Of a stretch of DNA of 32,529 nucleotides, positions 7,897 to 16,604 are shown piece after piece; position 1 is the stretch's first letter, and each line of letters begins with the position of its first letter. The stretch is from Alphaproteobacteria bacterium. Its GTDB lineage: Bacteria > Pseudomonadota > Alphaproteobacteria > Puniceispirillales > Puniceispirillaceae. Under the pieces are notes generated by a model. That model was not told the DNA's origin. It ran no database searches and saw only the letters and a list, made by a program, of their open reading frames with translations. Location of the stretch: contig RFZL01000026.1 of assembly GCA_009920665.1 (NCBI GenBank), positions 1-32,529 of the forward strand. Reading direction: 5' to 3'. A program made the translations under genes and the position numbers.

Positions 7897-7920
7897 GGAC
7901 CGGACGGCAACGTCCGGTCC
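7897..7920 (+). terminator. 10-bp perfect hairpin with GCAA tetraloop after rplY
   Basis: GGACCGGACG and CGTCCGGTCC form a perfect 10-bp stem closed by the GNRA loop GCAA. Only a short pyrimidine run (TCGCCTTTC) follows instead of a U-tract, so it may be an attenuating or mRNA-stabilising element between rplY and pth rather than a full terminator. Confidence 0.5.
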
Positions 7921-7945
7921 TCGCCTTTCAGCTATAGAGCACAAG

Positions 7946-8590
7946 ATGCTGCTGTTCGCAGGCCTAGGCAATCCCGGTTCGGACTATGCCGGCAACCGGC
8001 ATAATGTCGGTTTCATGGCGCTTGACGCCGTGGCCGAACGGCATGGATTTTCCGGATGGAAAACAAAGGGCGCAAGCCTGATCGCGGAAGGCCGGATCGG
8101 CACCGAAAAGGTGATCGCGGTGAAACCGCAATCCTTCATGAACAAGTCCGGCGGACCGGTGGCCGACATCGCCAGATTCTACAAGATTCCGCCGTCCGAT
8201 ATCTTTGTGTTTTATGACGAGATCGATCTTGCCGCCGGCCGGATCCGGGTCAAATCCGGTGGCGGGCATGGCGGGCATAACGGCATCCGCGATATTGACC
8301 GTCATCTTGGCACGGATTATTGGCGGGTACGAATTGGTGTTGGCAGGCCTGAACAGGTCATCCCGGGCTCACAGATCGATATCCGGAACTGGGTGCTGAC
8401 GGATTTCATGGCTGCCGAGCGCGATGGCTGGCTGGTCGCGCTGCTGGACGCCATCGCCGGCGAGGTAGACCGGCTGGCGGCGCATGACGAGGGCGGGTTC
8501 ATGAGCCGGGTTGCCCATCTGGCACCGGCCCGGAATCCGGCGCCAAAATCGGATACAGAAGATAAAGACGGCAAGGAGGAGACAGTCTGA
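7946..8590 (+). CDS. pth: Peptidyl-tRNA hydrolase
   Basis: A 214-residue enzyme that frees tRNA from peptidyl-tRNAs dropped by ribosomes. Motifs: FAGLGNPG (4-11), NRHNVGF with the catalytic His at residue 19, KPQSFMNKSGG, FYDEIDLAAG containing the catalytic Asp, and GGGHGGHNGIRDI. The C-terminal tail (PAPKSDTEDKDGKEE) is charged and extends past the usual end near 190 residues. Its TGA overlaps the ychF ATG by one base (TGATG), so the two are translationally coupled, a widespread pairing. Confidence 0.97.
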   Translation: MLLFAGLGNPGSDYAGNRHNVGFMALDAVAERHGFSGWKTKGASLIAEGRIGTEKVIAVKPQSFMNKSGGPVADIARFYKIPPSDIFVFYDEIDLAAGRIRVKSGGGHGGHNGIRDIDRHLGTDYWRVRIGVGRPEQVIPGSQIDIRNWVLTDFMAAERDGWLVALLDAIAGEVDRLAAHDEGGFMSRVAHLAPARNPAPKSDTEDKDGKEETV

Positions 8591-9690
8591 TGGGATTCAA
8601 TTGCGGGATTGTCGGTCTGCCGAATGTCGGCAAATCCACCCTGTTCAACGCGCTGACCGAAACCGCCGCGGCCGAGGCCGCGAATTATCCCTTCTGCACG
8701 ATCGAACCCAATACCGGCCGTGTCGCCGTGCCCGACCCGCGGCTGGACGAGCTGGCGCGGCTTGCCAGTTCGGCCTCCATCATCCCGACACAGCTGGAAT
8801 TCGTCGATATCGCCGGGCTGGTGCGCGGCGCCTCCAAGGGCGAGGGCCTTGGCAACCAGTTCCTGGCCAATATCCGCGAGGTTGATGCCATCGCGCATGT
8901 GCTGCGCTGTTTCGAGGATACCGACATCACGCATGTCGACGGCTCGGTTGACCCGCTTCGCGACGCCGACACGGTCGAGACCGAACTGATGCTGGCGGAT
9001 ATCGATTCGCTGGAGCGGCGAATGACGGCGCTGGTCAAAAAGACCCGTGGCGGCGATGCCGAGGCGAAGCGCGATCTCGCGCTGATGGAAAAATTGCTGC
9101 CGCAACTGGCCGATGGCGTGCCGGTCAGGAAAGCTGGCGGCCTGACGCAGGATGAAGAGAAACGCATGCCGCAGCTCCAGCTTCTGACTTCAAAGCCGGT
9201 TCTCTATGTCTGCAATGTCGCCGAGACCGAGGCGGCAAGCGGCAACGCGCACTCAGGCGCCGTCGCCGCCCATGCCGATTCCGAAGGTGCGGCGCATGTC
9301 GTTGTCTCGGCGGCGATTGAGGCCGAAATCACGCAGCTGGATGGTGATGACAAGGCGATGTTCCTGGAAGAATTGGGGCTGGAGGAAGCCGGGCTGGCGC
9401 GCCTGATCAGGGCCGGTTATGGCCTGCTGGACCTGCTGACATTCTTCACCGCCGGGCCGAAGGAGGCGCGCGCATGGACCGTTGCTGCCGGCGCAACCGC
9501 GCCAGAGGCGGCCGGCGTGATCCACACCGATTTCCAGCGCGGCTTTATCCGTGCCGAGACCATTTCCTTTGATGACTATGTCGCCTGTGGAGGCGAATCC
9601 GGTGCGCGCGACGCTGGCAAATTGCGCATCGAGGGCGCAGATTACAAAGTGAGTGATGGAGATGTTTTCCATTTCCGCTTCAATGTGTAA
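8590..9690 (+). CDS. ychF: Redox-regulated ATPase YchF (Obg family)
   Basis: A 366-residue OLA1/YchF P-loop protein that binds ribosomes and prefers ATP to GTP. The P-loop GLPNVGKS is at 9-16, followed by switch I NYPFCTIEPN and VDIAGLVRGASKGEGLGNQF. A coiled-coil insertion covers roughly residues 130-175. The C-terminal TGS-like domain has LLTFFTAGPKEARAW and VIHTDFQRGFIRAE. The ATG shares its A with the pth stop. Length is standard. Confidence 0.98.
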   Translation: MGFNCGIVGLPNVGKSTLFNALTETAAAEAANYPFCTIEPNTGRVAVPDPRLDELARLASSASIIPTQLEFVDIAGLVRGASKGEGLGNQFLANIREVDAIAHVLRCFEDTDITHVDGSVDPLRDADTVETELMLADIDSLERRMTALVKKTRGGDAEAKRDLALMEKLLPQLADGVPVRKAGGLTQDEEKRMPQLQLLTSKPVLYVCNVAETEAASGNAHSGAVAAHADSEGAAHVVVSAAIEAEITQLDGDDKAMFLEELGLEEAGLARLIRAGYGLLDLLTFFTAGPKEARAWTVAAGATAPEAAGVIHTDFQRGFIRAETISFDDYVACGGESGARDAGKLRIEGADYKVSDGDVFHFRFNV

Positions 9691-9720
9691 AAAGAAGAAA
9701 AAGCCCACAGAGGTGCCAGA

Positions 9721-10398
9721 ATGACACAGATGAGGAAACTGACCGCCGAGGACGGCCATACTCTTGATGCGGCCGTTGCCGGTGATGACGCCAAGGCACG
9801 TGGCGGTGTTGTCGTCCTGCAGGAAATCTTCGGTCTCAATGATCATATCCGCGACCTGCCGCGTCGATTTGCCGAGGCCGGATATTTCGCCGTTGCGCCA
9901 GCGCTGTTCGACCGCGCTGAACGTGGCGTTGAACTCCCCTACGATCCGGAAGGCCGGGATCACGGCCTGGCGCTGAAAGCCGCTGTCGATGATGACGCCA
10001 TTTTTGATGTATCGGCGGCGATCACCGCCGCCGCCGCGGCCGGGCCGGTGGCCGTTGTCGGCTTTTGCTGGGGCGGGTCGCTTGCCTGGCGCGCCGCCAC
10101 CAGCCTGACAGGGCTTGCCGGTGCCGTGTCCTATTACGGCGGCGAATTGCCATCCAAGGCCGGGCTGGTATCACATTGTCCGGTTCTGGCGCATTTCGGC
10201 ACCAGGGACAAAACCATCCCGATCGAGGGCGTCAACACCTTCATCAAGGCACAGGGTGATGCCAACCCCGCCGTGGTGACGCATATCTACGAGGCCGACC
10301 ACGGATTCAACTGTGATGCCCGTGGCCAGTTCGATGCGGAGGCCGCATCGCTGGCATGGACCCGCACGCTGGCCTTTCTTGACGAGATATGCGGCTAA
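9721..10398 (+). CDS. Dienelactone hydrolase family protein
   Basis: A 225-residue alpha/beta hydrolase of the DLH family. The catalytic triad is visible: C116 in GFCWGG (nucleophile elbow), D163 in GTRDKTIP and H194 in EADHGFNC. The N-terminal LQEIFGLNDHIRDLPRRFA is also typical. The cysteine nucleophile separates it from ordinary serine esterases. Classical members open dienelactones in chloroaromatic breakdown, but many family members have unknown substrates and nothing nearby supports aromatic catabolism. GAGGTG precedes the ATG. It follows ychF by 30 bp. Confidence 0.9.
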   Translation: MTQMRKLTAEDGHTLDAAVAGDDAKARGGVVVLQEIFGLNDHIRDLPRRFAEAGYFAVAPALFDRAERGVELPYDPEGRDHGLALKAAVDDDAIFDVSAAITAAAAAGPVAVVGFCWGGSLAWRAATSLTGLAGAVSYYGGELPSKAGLVSHCPVLAHFGTRDKTIPIEGVNTFIKAQGDANPAVVTHIYEADHGFNCDARGQFDAEAASLAWTRTLAFLDEICG

Positions 10399-10404
10399 AT
10401 TGCG

Positions 10405-10422
10405 ATTAGCCTTAAGGTTAAT
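10405..10422. promoter_or_regulatory. 18-bp near-perfect palindrome upstream of the EamA transporter
   Basis: ATTAGCCTTAAGGTTAAT is self-complementary except for one symmetric pair (positions 5 and 14). It lies 18 bp before the ATG at 10440, where a repressor could block translation start or promoter clearance. No regulator gene adjoins it. Confidence 0.4.
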
Positions 10423-10439
10423 GGAATCTATGGTTCGGC

Positions 10440-11372
10440 ATGAACCATCATTCCAAAGACGTCGCACGTCACCGGATCGGCATAATATATATGTCGGTTG
10501 CCGCCGTCCTCTTTCCGATCAAGGACAGTTTCCTGAAGGCACAGGATCCTGCCGTCCCAGCACTTCTTGCCATAAGCCTCTATTTCTTTGTGCAGATGTC
10601 GATCGGTTTCTGCGGCCTGCACATAACAAGACACCCGTCCCGTACAAATCCCTTTGCGGGCATGACAAGACTGCATTTTCTGCGGTCTGTGACGCTGACA
10701 TGCTCGCTTGCGACCTTCTTTTTCAGCCTGCGCTACGTTCCCCTGTCGACGGCGGTAACGCTGTTTACCCTGCAAAGTCTGTTCTGTATCGGATTTGCCA
10801 GATTTATCCTCAATGAACCGATCCATCGGCGGCATCTGGTCCTTGTGGCCTGCGCCACGGCCGGCGTCCTGCTGGTCGCCAAACCTGATGCGTCCGGGTC
10901 CGGATTTGGCGTCAATCTGCTGCCGCTCCTGTCCGGCGCCTTCGGCGGTCTCTATATCATCGTGACCCGCAAGCTTGGCGCGCAGGAATCACCGCTGCAA
11001 CTTGTCTGTCAGGACGGCGCCACAGCCAGCCTTTCAGTGCTTGCGCTCTATCTTGCCGGTATTTTCATTCGCGGCGATGCCATCCCGCCAGAGGTTCTGG
11101 AGCCGGTTACCTTTCTCTTGCCGCCACTGCTCGCCGCAGCCGTTGGCATGATTTCCTCCTTCGCCATGATCCGGGCCGCCCAGTTGGCGCCAGCAGCGAA
11201 GCTGGCGCCGGCAAGCTATCTTGAAATCGCCAGTGGAGCGCTGATCGGCATTTTTATCTTTGGCGAGCATCTGGACCTGCCAAAGATAACCGGAATCATC
11301 ATCATCGTTGCCGTCTGCCTGACCAACACTCTGATGAACGAAACCATGAGCGTGCAGACAGAATGCCGATGA
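10440..11372 (+). CDS. EamA-family (DMT superfamily) membrane transporter
   Basis: A 310-residue protein with about ten hydrophobic segments arranged as two EamA repeats. The first repeat includes LFPIKDSFLKAQDPAVPALL and FSLRYVPLSTAVTLF; the second includes LLPLLSGAFGGLYIIVTRKL and AAQLAPAAKLAPASYLEIASG. The helix ending and the Pro-containing motif in each half are typical of drug/metabolite exporters. The substrate cannot be read from sequence. A near-palindromic site lies just upstream and a strong terminator just downstream, so it is probably a single-gene unit, or follows the dienelactone hydrolase gene 41 bp away. A start at 10491 (MSVAAVLF) is possible. Confidence 0.88.
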   Translation: MNHHSKDVARHRIGIIYMSVAAVLFPIKDSFLKAQDPAVPALLAISLYFFVQMSIGFCGLHITRHPSRTNPFAGMTRLHFLRSVTLTCSLATFFFSLRYVPLSTAVTLFTLQSLFCIGFARFILNEPIHRRHLVLVACATAGVLLVAKPDASGSGFGVNLLPLLSGAFGGLYIIVTRKLGAQESPLQLVCQDGATASLSVLALYLAGIFIRGDAIPPEVLEPVTFLLPPLLAAAVGMISSFAMIRAAQLAPAAKLAPASYLEIASGALIGIFIFGEHLDLPKITGIIIIVAVCLTNTLMNETMSVQTECR

Positions 11373-11427
11373 TGCTACCCGCCGCCTGATGTCGGATGTC
11401 AGAAGACATGATCAAATACCAGACATG

Positions 11428-11463
11428 AAAAACCCCCGGCCAGCGACCGGGGGTTTCGCTTTT
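11428..11463. terminator. Bidirectional intrinsic terminator between the EamA gene and petC
   Basis: AAACCCCCGG (11430-11439) pairs with CCGGGGGTTT (11447-11456), a perfect 10-bp stem with a 7-base loop. Runs of A precede it and T-rich sequence (TTTCGCTTTT) follows, so it can stop transcription from both converging units. Confidence 0.9.
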
Positions 11464-11479
11464 CAGACTGTCCTTGCGT

Positions 11480-12250
11480 CTAGTGAAGTTCGGCCCAGAC
11501 GCGGCGCTTGGCCATATAGGACATGATCAGGAAGATCGAGAGGAAGAATACGGCGGCGACACCGATCCGCTTGCGCACCTCCATCTTCGGCTCGGCCGCC
11601 CACATCAGGAAATGGGTCACGTCCGCGGCAAGACTTTCAGGTGTGGTCGGCGTGCCGTCGGCATATTCGACATCATCACCATAGATCGGCTGCGGCATCG
11701 CGATCAGATGCCCCGAATAGGCGTTGTTGTAATACATGCCGTCCGGCACCTCGGTGCTTGCCGGTGCATCCTCATAGCCGAGAAGCAGGCTGTAGAGGTA
11801 ATCAGCGCCATTCGCACGCGCCTTGGTGATCAGCGACAGATCCGGCGGCAGCGCACCGTTATTGTTGGCACGGGCCTCGTTGTCGTTGCGATACGGGCTC
11901 GGGATCAGATCGGCCGGGCGCGCCGCGCGCATGAACATCTCGCCATCATCGTCGGGGCCGTCCATCACCTCGTATTCGGCGGCGATGGCCTTGATCTCGG
12001 CATCGTTATAGCCAAGGTCGGCAAGGTTGCGAAACGCCAGATACTCCACGCCATGACAGCCGGCGCAGACCTCGCGATAGACCTGGAAGCCACGCTGCAT
12101 GGCGCCCTTGTCGAAATACCCGAACGGGCCGGCAAAGCTCCACTCGCCGGAGACCAGCTTTACATCGCCGCCGCCGGCCGCCTGGGCCGGGCCGGCAACC
12201 CCGATCAGGGCCGCCAGCGCGGTTACGGAAGCAATCAGAAACTTGACCAT
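11480..12250 (-). CDS. petC: Cytochrome c1 of the bc1 complex
   Basis: A 256-residue membrane-anchored c-type cytochrome carrying electrons from the Rieske protein to soluble cytochrome c. A Sec signal peptide spans about 1-24 (ending GPAQA). The covalent haem motif CAGCH is at 62-66 and the axial Met is probably M185 in HLIAMPQPI. RAARPADLIPSPY (108-120) is typical of cytochrome c1. A single C-terminal anchor lies at about 229-247, followed by KRRVW. Its ATG shares one base with the petB stop. Last gene of petABC, ending before the bidirectional terminator. Confidence 0.97.
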   Translation of the reverse strand: MVKFLIASVTALAALIGVAGPAQAAGGGDVKLVSGEWSFAGPFGYFDKGAMQRGFQVYREVCAGCHGVEYLAFRNLADLGYNDAEIKAIAAEYEVMDGPDDDGEMFMRAARPADLIPSPYRNDNEARANNNGALPPDLSLITKARANGADYLYSLLLGYEDAPASTEVPDGMYYNNAYSGHLIAMPQPIYGDDVEYADGTPTTPESLAADVTHFLMWAAEPKMEVRKRIGVAAVFFLSIFLIMSYMAKRRVWAELH

Positions 12251-13476
12251 CAGGCGGCTCCTTTCGCTGTTGCCAGCACCGGTTCGGAGATCGATTTCGG
12301 CAACGGTTTCGTTGTCTCGAAGACGCTCAGCATCGGCAGGATTACAAGGAAGTGCAGGAAGTACCAGACGGTGGCAATCCGCGAGAGCACGACATAGACA
12401 CCTTCCGCCGGCTTGCCGCCAAGATAGCCCAGCGCAATGCAGTCGATGAACAGCAGCCAGAAGAAAATCCGGAAGACCGGCCGGAACCGCGCCGAGCGGA
12501 CCGGTGAACGGTCAAGCCACGGCAGGATGAACAGCACGAAGATGGCCGCGAACATCAGCAGCACGCCGCCAAGCTTGTCCGGAACCGCGCGCAGGATCGC
12601 GTAGAATGGCAGGAAATACCATTCGGGAACGATATGCGCCGGCGTCTGCATCGGGTTTGCCGGAATATAGTTGTCAGGATGCCCCATCGCGTTCGGGAAG
12701 AAGAATACCGCCACTGCAAGCAGCAACAGGAACATCGCAATCCCGACCATGTCCTTGATCGTGTAATAGGGATGGAAGGAAATCGTGTCCTGCGGCCCCT
12801 TGGCGTCGATGCCGATCGGGTTGTTGGACCCGAACCGGTGCAGCGCCACGATATGCAGCACAACCACGCCGGCGATCACGAACGGCATCAGATAATGCAG
12901 CGAGAAGAAGCGGTTCAGGGTCGGGTTGTCGACCGAGAAACCACCCCACAGGAAGGTCACGATGCTCTCGCCGACAATCGGGATGGCCGAGAACAGGTTG
13001 GTGATCACGGTGGCACCCCAGAAGCTCATCTGGCCCCAGGGAAGAACATAACCCATGAAGGCGGTCGCCATCATCAGCAGGAAGATCACCACGCCCAGCA
13101 TCCACAACAACTCGCGCGGCGCCTTGTAGGAGCCGTAATACAGTCCGCGGAAGATGTGGATATAGACGACAATGAAGAAGAAGCTTGCCGCATTCATGTG
13201 GATGTAGCGAATCAGCCAGCCGTGATTGACGTCGCGCATGATCCGCTCGACCGAGCTGAATGCGTGGTCGACATGCGCGGTATAGTTCATCGCCAACACG
13301 ATGCCGGTGACGATCATGATCACCAGCGCAAGGCCGGCCAGAACACCGAAATTCCAGAAATAGTTCAGGTTCTTCGGCACTGGATAGTCATATTTTTCAT
13401 GGTCCAGCATCGAGAAGACGGGAAGACGGTGATCGATCCACCTTACGACCGGATTTGAGAATTTTTCAGCAGACAT
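12250..13476 (-). CDS. petB: Cytochrome b of the bc1 complex
   Basis: A 408-residue integral membrane subunit with eight expected transmembrane helices, holding haems bL and bH and the quinol and quinone sites. Likely haem ligands are H93 and H107 ([20 protein letters not shown]) and H194 and H208 ([18 protein letters not shown]). The Qo-site PEWY motif is at 284-287. Length fits the full-length alphaproteobacterial/mitochondrial form rather than the split b6/subunit IV form. It sits between petA (31 bp upstream) and petC (one-base overlap). Confidence 0.98.
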   Translation of the reverse strand: MSAEKFSNPVVRWIDHRLPVFSMLDHEKYDYPVPKNLNYFWNFGVLAGLALVIMIVTGIVLAMNYTAHVDHAFSSVERIMRDVNHGWLIRYIHMNAASFFFIVVYIHIFRGLYYGSYKAPRELLWMLGVVIFLLMMATAFMGYVLPWGQMSFWGATVITNLFSAIPIVGESIVTFLWGGFSVDNPTLNRFFSLHYLMPFVIAGVVVLHIVALHRFGSNNPIGIDAKGPQDTISFHPYYTIKDMVGIAMFLLLLAVAVFFFPNAMGHPDNYIPANPMQTPAHIVPEWYFLPFYAILRAVPDKLGGVLLMFAAIFVLFILPWLDRSPVRSARFRPVFRIFFWLLFIDCIALGYLGGKPAEGVYVVLSRIATVWYFLHFLVILPMLSVFETTKPLPKSISEPVLATAKGAA

Positions 13477-13507
13477 GGAACCTATAGCCTCCAGCAGAAC
13501 AGATGGA

Positions 13508-14068
13508 TCAGCCGATCCGGATCACGGCGTCGGAAAGGAAGGTGTAGGGTGGCACCTCGAGATTGGTTGGTGCCGGCCCCTTGCGAATGCGTCCCGACGT
13601 ATCGTAGTGAGAGCCATGGCACGGGCAAAACCAGCCATCATACTCGCCCTTGACCTCGCCGGTCTTCTGGCCGAGCGGCACGCAGCCAAGATGCGTGCAG
13701 ACACCGACCAGCACAAGAAGTTCAGGCTTCTGGACACGCGCCTCATCTTCCTGCGGGTCACGCAACTCGGCGCTGTCGATGGCATTGGCGCGGGCGATCT
13801 CGTCCGCCGTACGGTGGCGGATGAAAACCGGCTTGCCACGCCAGGTCACGGTGATTGCCTGACCCTCGGCGATTTTCGAGACATCGACTTCAGTGCTGGC
13901 CAAGGCCAGTGTATCAGCCGCCGGATTCATCTGATTGATCAGCGGCCAGGCAACAGCCGCCGCTCCGACGGCCCCCATCGCATAGGTCGCAACGACAATG
14001 AAGTCACGACGGCCCACCTCGCGCGGATCGGTGGCCGATTTCGCGGGCTTCGAGTTCGTATTTGCCAT
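13508..14068 (-). CDS. petA: Rieske iron-sulfur subunit of the bc1 complex
   Basis: A 186-residue [2Fe-2S] protein moving electrons from quinol to cytochrome c1. GRRDFI at residues 19-24 followed by a hydrophobic segment (about 25-42) is a Tat-type signal anchor, as in other Rieske proteins exported folded. Cluster ligands are C124 and H126 in CTHLGC and C148 and H151 in CPCHGSH; C129 and C150 make the disulfide. [10 protein letters not shown] closes the cluster domain. AGAGGGA precedes the ATG. First gene of petABC, with a 268-bp upstream region holding two hairpins. Confidence 0.98.
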   Translation of the reverse strand: MANTNSKPAKSATDPREVGRRDFIVVATYAMGAVGAAAVAWPLINQMNPAADTLALASTEVDVSKIAEGQAITVTWRGKPVFIRHRTADEIARANAIDSAELRDPQEDEARVQKPELLVLVGVCTHLGCVPLGQKTGEVKGEYDGWFCPCHGSHYDTSGRIRKGPAPTNLEVPPYTFLSDAVIRIG

Positions 14069-14336
14069 TCTTCCCTCTTTAATTTACAGCCCCACATATC
14101 CCCGTATGCGGTCCTCGCGGACCGATCCGGAAATCTCCCTCCAGGCTCCTGCCGGGTGGCAGCGGCGTGACATGTAAGGCACCTGTCGTCAGCCGCCGAC
14201 TTTCTAGCACGAGACGTCCCGGTTTTGCAGTCTATTTTGCCATGGAATCTGAAAAAATAACCGCGCCATCCGTCGCACCCACCGAAGCGGCCGGGCCGGC
14301 CGGGTCAGACGTTGCAAATGGCAGCCTTTCAGGTGA
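14069..14336 (-). promoter_or_regulatory. petABC upstream region with two hairpins
   Basis: This 268-bp gap separates hemF from petA and should hold the petABC promoter. On the minus strand CGGTCC-GCGA-GGACCG (14124-14109) forms a 6-bp hairpin with a GNRA loop. Further upstream CTGCC-ACCC-GGCAG (14162-14149) forms a 5-bp hairpin. I found no convincing -35/-10 pair. Short reading frames on the plus strand look incidental. Confidence 0.4.
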
Positions 14337-15203
14337 TCAGGGCCAGCGGACTTCCGGTGGCAGGCTCATCAGAATGGCTTCGATATTGCCGCCGGTCCTG
14401 AGCCCGAACAGCGTGCCACGATCATAGAGAAGATTGAATTCGACATAACGGCCGCGCCGTACCAGCTGGTGATGCCGGTCCGCATCGCTCCAGCCCTGAT
14501 TCATGCGGTCTCGGACGATGCCGGCATAGCCGTGATGAAACGCCTCTCCGACATCGCGGGTGAAGGCGAAATCGGCGTTCCAGTCACCGCTGTCGAGATT
14601 GTCGTAGAAAATTCCGCCAGCGCCGCGCGGCTCCTGCCGGTGCGGAAGATAGAAATATTCGTCGCACCACGCCTTGAACCGCGGATAATATTCCATGTCG
14701 TGAGAATCGCAGGCAGCCCGCATCGCGTCATGGAACGCCGCCCCGGCGGCGGCGTCGGGAAATATCGGCGTCAGGTCACCACCGCCACCGAACCAGGCCT
14801 TGCTGGTCACGATGAAGCGCGTGTTCATATGCGCCGCAGGCACATGCGGGTTTCGCGGATGCGCGACAAGCGATATGCCGGACGCCCAGAACCGGCCATC
14901 CTCGGCGGCGCCCGGGATGTTCTTTCTGAACTCCTCGGAAAATTCGCCATGCACGGTCGAGATATTCACCCCGACCTTTTCAAAGACGCGGCCATGCATG
15001 ACACTCATCTGGCCGCCGCCGCCGCCGTCACGGTCCCAGTTGCGCCGCACAAAACGTCCGCGGTCAAGACCGTCATGGCGGGACGAATCCAGATCCGCCT
15101 CGAGAGCCTCGAAGGTGGCGCAGATGGAGTCGCGTAGCTTGGCGAACCAGGACTCGGCCTGTTGCTGGCGCGACTGGGTTGTGTCTTGTGACTGGCTGCT
15201 CAT
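14337..15203 (-). CDS. hemF: Oxygen-dependent coproporphyrinogen III oxidase
   Basis: A 288-residue cytoplasmic enzyme converting coproporphyrinogen III to protoporphyrinogen IX with O2, late in haem synthesis. Signature stretches: [25 protein letters not shown], the strongly conserved [27 protein letters not shown] and [20 protein letters not shown] near the C-terminus. The frame stays open upstream to 15290, but those codons come from tandemly repeated DNA ([11 protein letters not shown]), so the ATG at 15203 is preferred. It implies an aerobic lifestyle, and its place just upstream of petABC links haem supply to cytochrome demand. Confidence 0.96.
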   Translation of the reverse strand: MSSQSQDTTQSRQQQAESWFAKLRDSICATFEALEADLDSSRHDGLDRGRFVRRNWDRDGGGGGQMSVMHGRVFEKVGVNISTVHGEFSEEFRKNIPGAAEDGRFWASGISLVAHPRNPHVPAAHMNTRFIVTSKAWFGGGGDLTPIFPDAAAGAAFHDAMRAACDSHDMEYYPRFKAWCDEYFYLPHRQEPRGAGGIFYDNLDSGDWNADFAFTRDVGEAFHHGYAGIVRDRMNQGWSDADRHHQLVRRGRYVEFNLLYDRGTLFGLRTGGNIEAILMSLPPEVRWP

Positions 15204-15206
15204 CGA

Positions 15207-15242
15207 TTGCCCTTGCCTGTTTTTGCCCTTGCCTGTTTTTGG
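15207..15242. repeat. 16-bp tandem duplication upstream of hemF
   Basis: The unit TTGCCCTTGCCTGTTT is repeated at a 16-bp step starting at 15207 and 15223. A decayed third copy (GGCCGGGCCCTGTTTTTTT) follows. It lies directly before the hemF ATG, so the hemF translation start region consists of repeated DNA. Confidence 0.9.
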
Positions 15243-15262
15243 CCGGGCCCTGTTTTTTTGCC

Positions 15263-15314
15263 ATGCCGGTGATCCGTGCCGGTGATCCACGCCGGAAATC
15301 TACGCCAGAAATCC
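15263..15314. repeat. Four 13-bp degenerate tandem units between hemF and cca
   Basis: Units start at 15263, 15276, 15289 and 15302: ATGCCGGTGATCC, GTGCCGGTGATCC, ACGCCGGAAATCT and ACGCCAGAAATCC. The first two differ at one base; the later two drift, as expected for an older array. A partial unit continues towards the cca stop. Confidence 0.9.
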
Positions 15315-15323
15315 ACTGCCGGC

Positions 15324-16604
15324 TCAGGCCGCCGGACCAAACCCGAGAAAAGCCAGAAGTTCGGCCCTTGTCGGTGCGAAATTCCGTTCCACCCAGTGCT
15401 GTTCAGCGGCGCGTAACATCTCTCCCAGCGGCGGCCCGCTGTCAACGCCTTGCGACAATAAATCAGCACCGGCCAGCGGAAATGCGGGTGGCTGCCAGGC
15501 GGCAAGCCGGTCAAGGCGCGCCATGTCAATCCTCCACCCGCCGCGTCCGCTTGCCACCACAAGAGTCGATGCCGGCGACATGCCGGCGCGATGCAACCAC
15601 CAGGCGGCCTGCTGCCAGCTGTCCGCCGTCAGTGCGCTGACATCCGCAGCCGGCGCGTCCCGGTCAAGCATCCCCAGCATATGGCTGTGCCGCCGCGACA
15701 GGCGCAGGCGCACCGCAATGCCGGCCGCATCGCCCGCCCGCGTGATCACCGCCAGCCTGACAAGCCATGCCGGATGGTCGGCGTCGGCGGCCATCTCGAC
15801 TGCCCCATCGATTTCGGGGGTCAGCGCTGCGGCATCCAACGCCACGCCAAGCGCGGCGGCGGCAAGGCCGGTTTCCTGCATGAGGGCGAGCGCCTGTCCC
15901 GCCCCCGGGACAGCCAGCATGCGTTCCAGTTCGGCGGCGATCCGCTCGCCTGACAGATTCACGGCAAGCCCGGCCTTGGCGGCGAGTGCCGCCAGCGCGT
16001 CATCATCCGTTCCGGCGCGGCCGAAATGCGGCAGAAACCGGCAATAGCGCAACATCCGCAGCGCATCCTCCTCGACACGCTGCATGGCATCACCGACAAA
16101 GCGCAGGATGCCGGCTTCAAGATCGGCCCGCCCGCCAAGCGGGTCTTCCAGCCTGCCGGCGGCATCGATATAGAGCGCGTTGATGGTGAAATCGCGCCGT
16201 GCGGCATCCGCAGCCCAGTCATCACTGAAGGCGACAACAGCCCGCCGACCGTCCGTTTCCAGATCGACGCGTGTCTGCGTCAGTTCAAGATGCTGGTCAC
16301 CCTCCACCACAGTAACCGTGCCATGGTCGAGACCGGTATCGATCACCTTCAGCCCGTGATCGCGAAGCAAGGCCGCCACCCTGTCAATCGGGGCGGCAAC
16401 GGCCATATCGATGTCGCCGATCTCGCGGCCGACAAGCCAGTCGCGCACCGCCCCGCCGACGATCCTCGTTTCATGGCCAGCCGCCATCGTGATGGCAAAA
16501 ATCCGGGCTACCGGCGGCGGCACTGGAAAGGACTCGTTTGCCCGGCCAGAAACCGCGGCAGAAAACGTGCCAGAAGACTTGCCAGAAGACCCTTCAGTTT
16601 CCAT
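15324..16604 (-). CDS. cca: CCA tRNA nucleotidyltransferase / poly(A) polymerase family
   Basis: A 426-residue class II nucleotidyltransferase that adds or repairs the CCA end of tRNAs. RIVGGAVRDWL (47-57) and GDIDMAV with catalytic D64 and D66 mark the palm; RRDFTINALYID and EDALRMLRYCRFLPHFG follow. The ATG at 16604 overlaps the DUF6111 gene by 11 bases and gives an N-terminus that includes PVARIFAI, needed by the family fold. Residues 5-20 are four copies of a four-residue unit (GSSG, KSSG, TFSA, AVSG) encoded by a 12-bp DNA repeat. A start at 16487 would omit the PVARIF helix. Confidence 0.92.
   Translation of the reverse strand: METEGSSGKSSGTFSAAVSGRANESFPVPPPVARIFAITMAAGHETRIVGGAVRDWLVGREIGDIDMAVAAPIDRVAALLRDHGLKVIDTGLDHGTVTVVEGDQHLELTQTRVDLETDGRRAVVAFSDDWAADAARRDFTINALYIDAAGRLEDPLGGRADLEAGILRFVGDAMQRVEEDALRMLRYCRFLPHFGRAGTDDDALAALAAKAGLAVNLSGERIAAELERMLAVPGAGQALALMQETGLAAAALGVALDAAALTPEIDGAVEMAADADHPAWLVRLAVITRAGDAAGIAVRLRLSRRHSHMLGMLDRDAPAADVSALTADSWQQAAWWLHRAGMSPASTLVVASGRGGWRIDMARLDRLAAWQPPAFPLAGADLLSQGVDSGPPLGEMLRAAEQHWVERNFAPTRAELLAFLGFGPAA
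16545..16592. repeat. Four phased 12-bp units inside the cca N-terminus
   Basis: On the plus strand the units begin at 16545, 16557, 16569 and 16581: GCCAGAAACCGC, GGCAGAAAACGT, GCCAGAAGACTT and GCCAGAAGACCC. The 12-bp step keeps the reading frame, adding Ser-rich tetrapeptides to the start of the CCA enzyme. Confidence 0.93.

Noticed and set aside
11474-13458. Long plus-strand frames antisense to petC and petB (11474-12397, 12634-13458)
   Set aside because: petB and petC are certain on the minus strand; the plus-strand products show no family features and are His/Asp/Gln-rich shadows.
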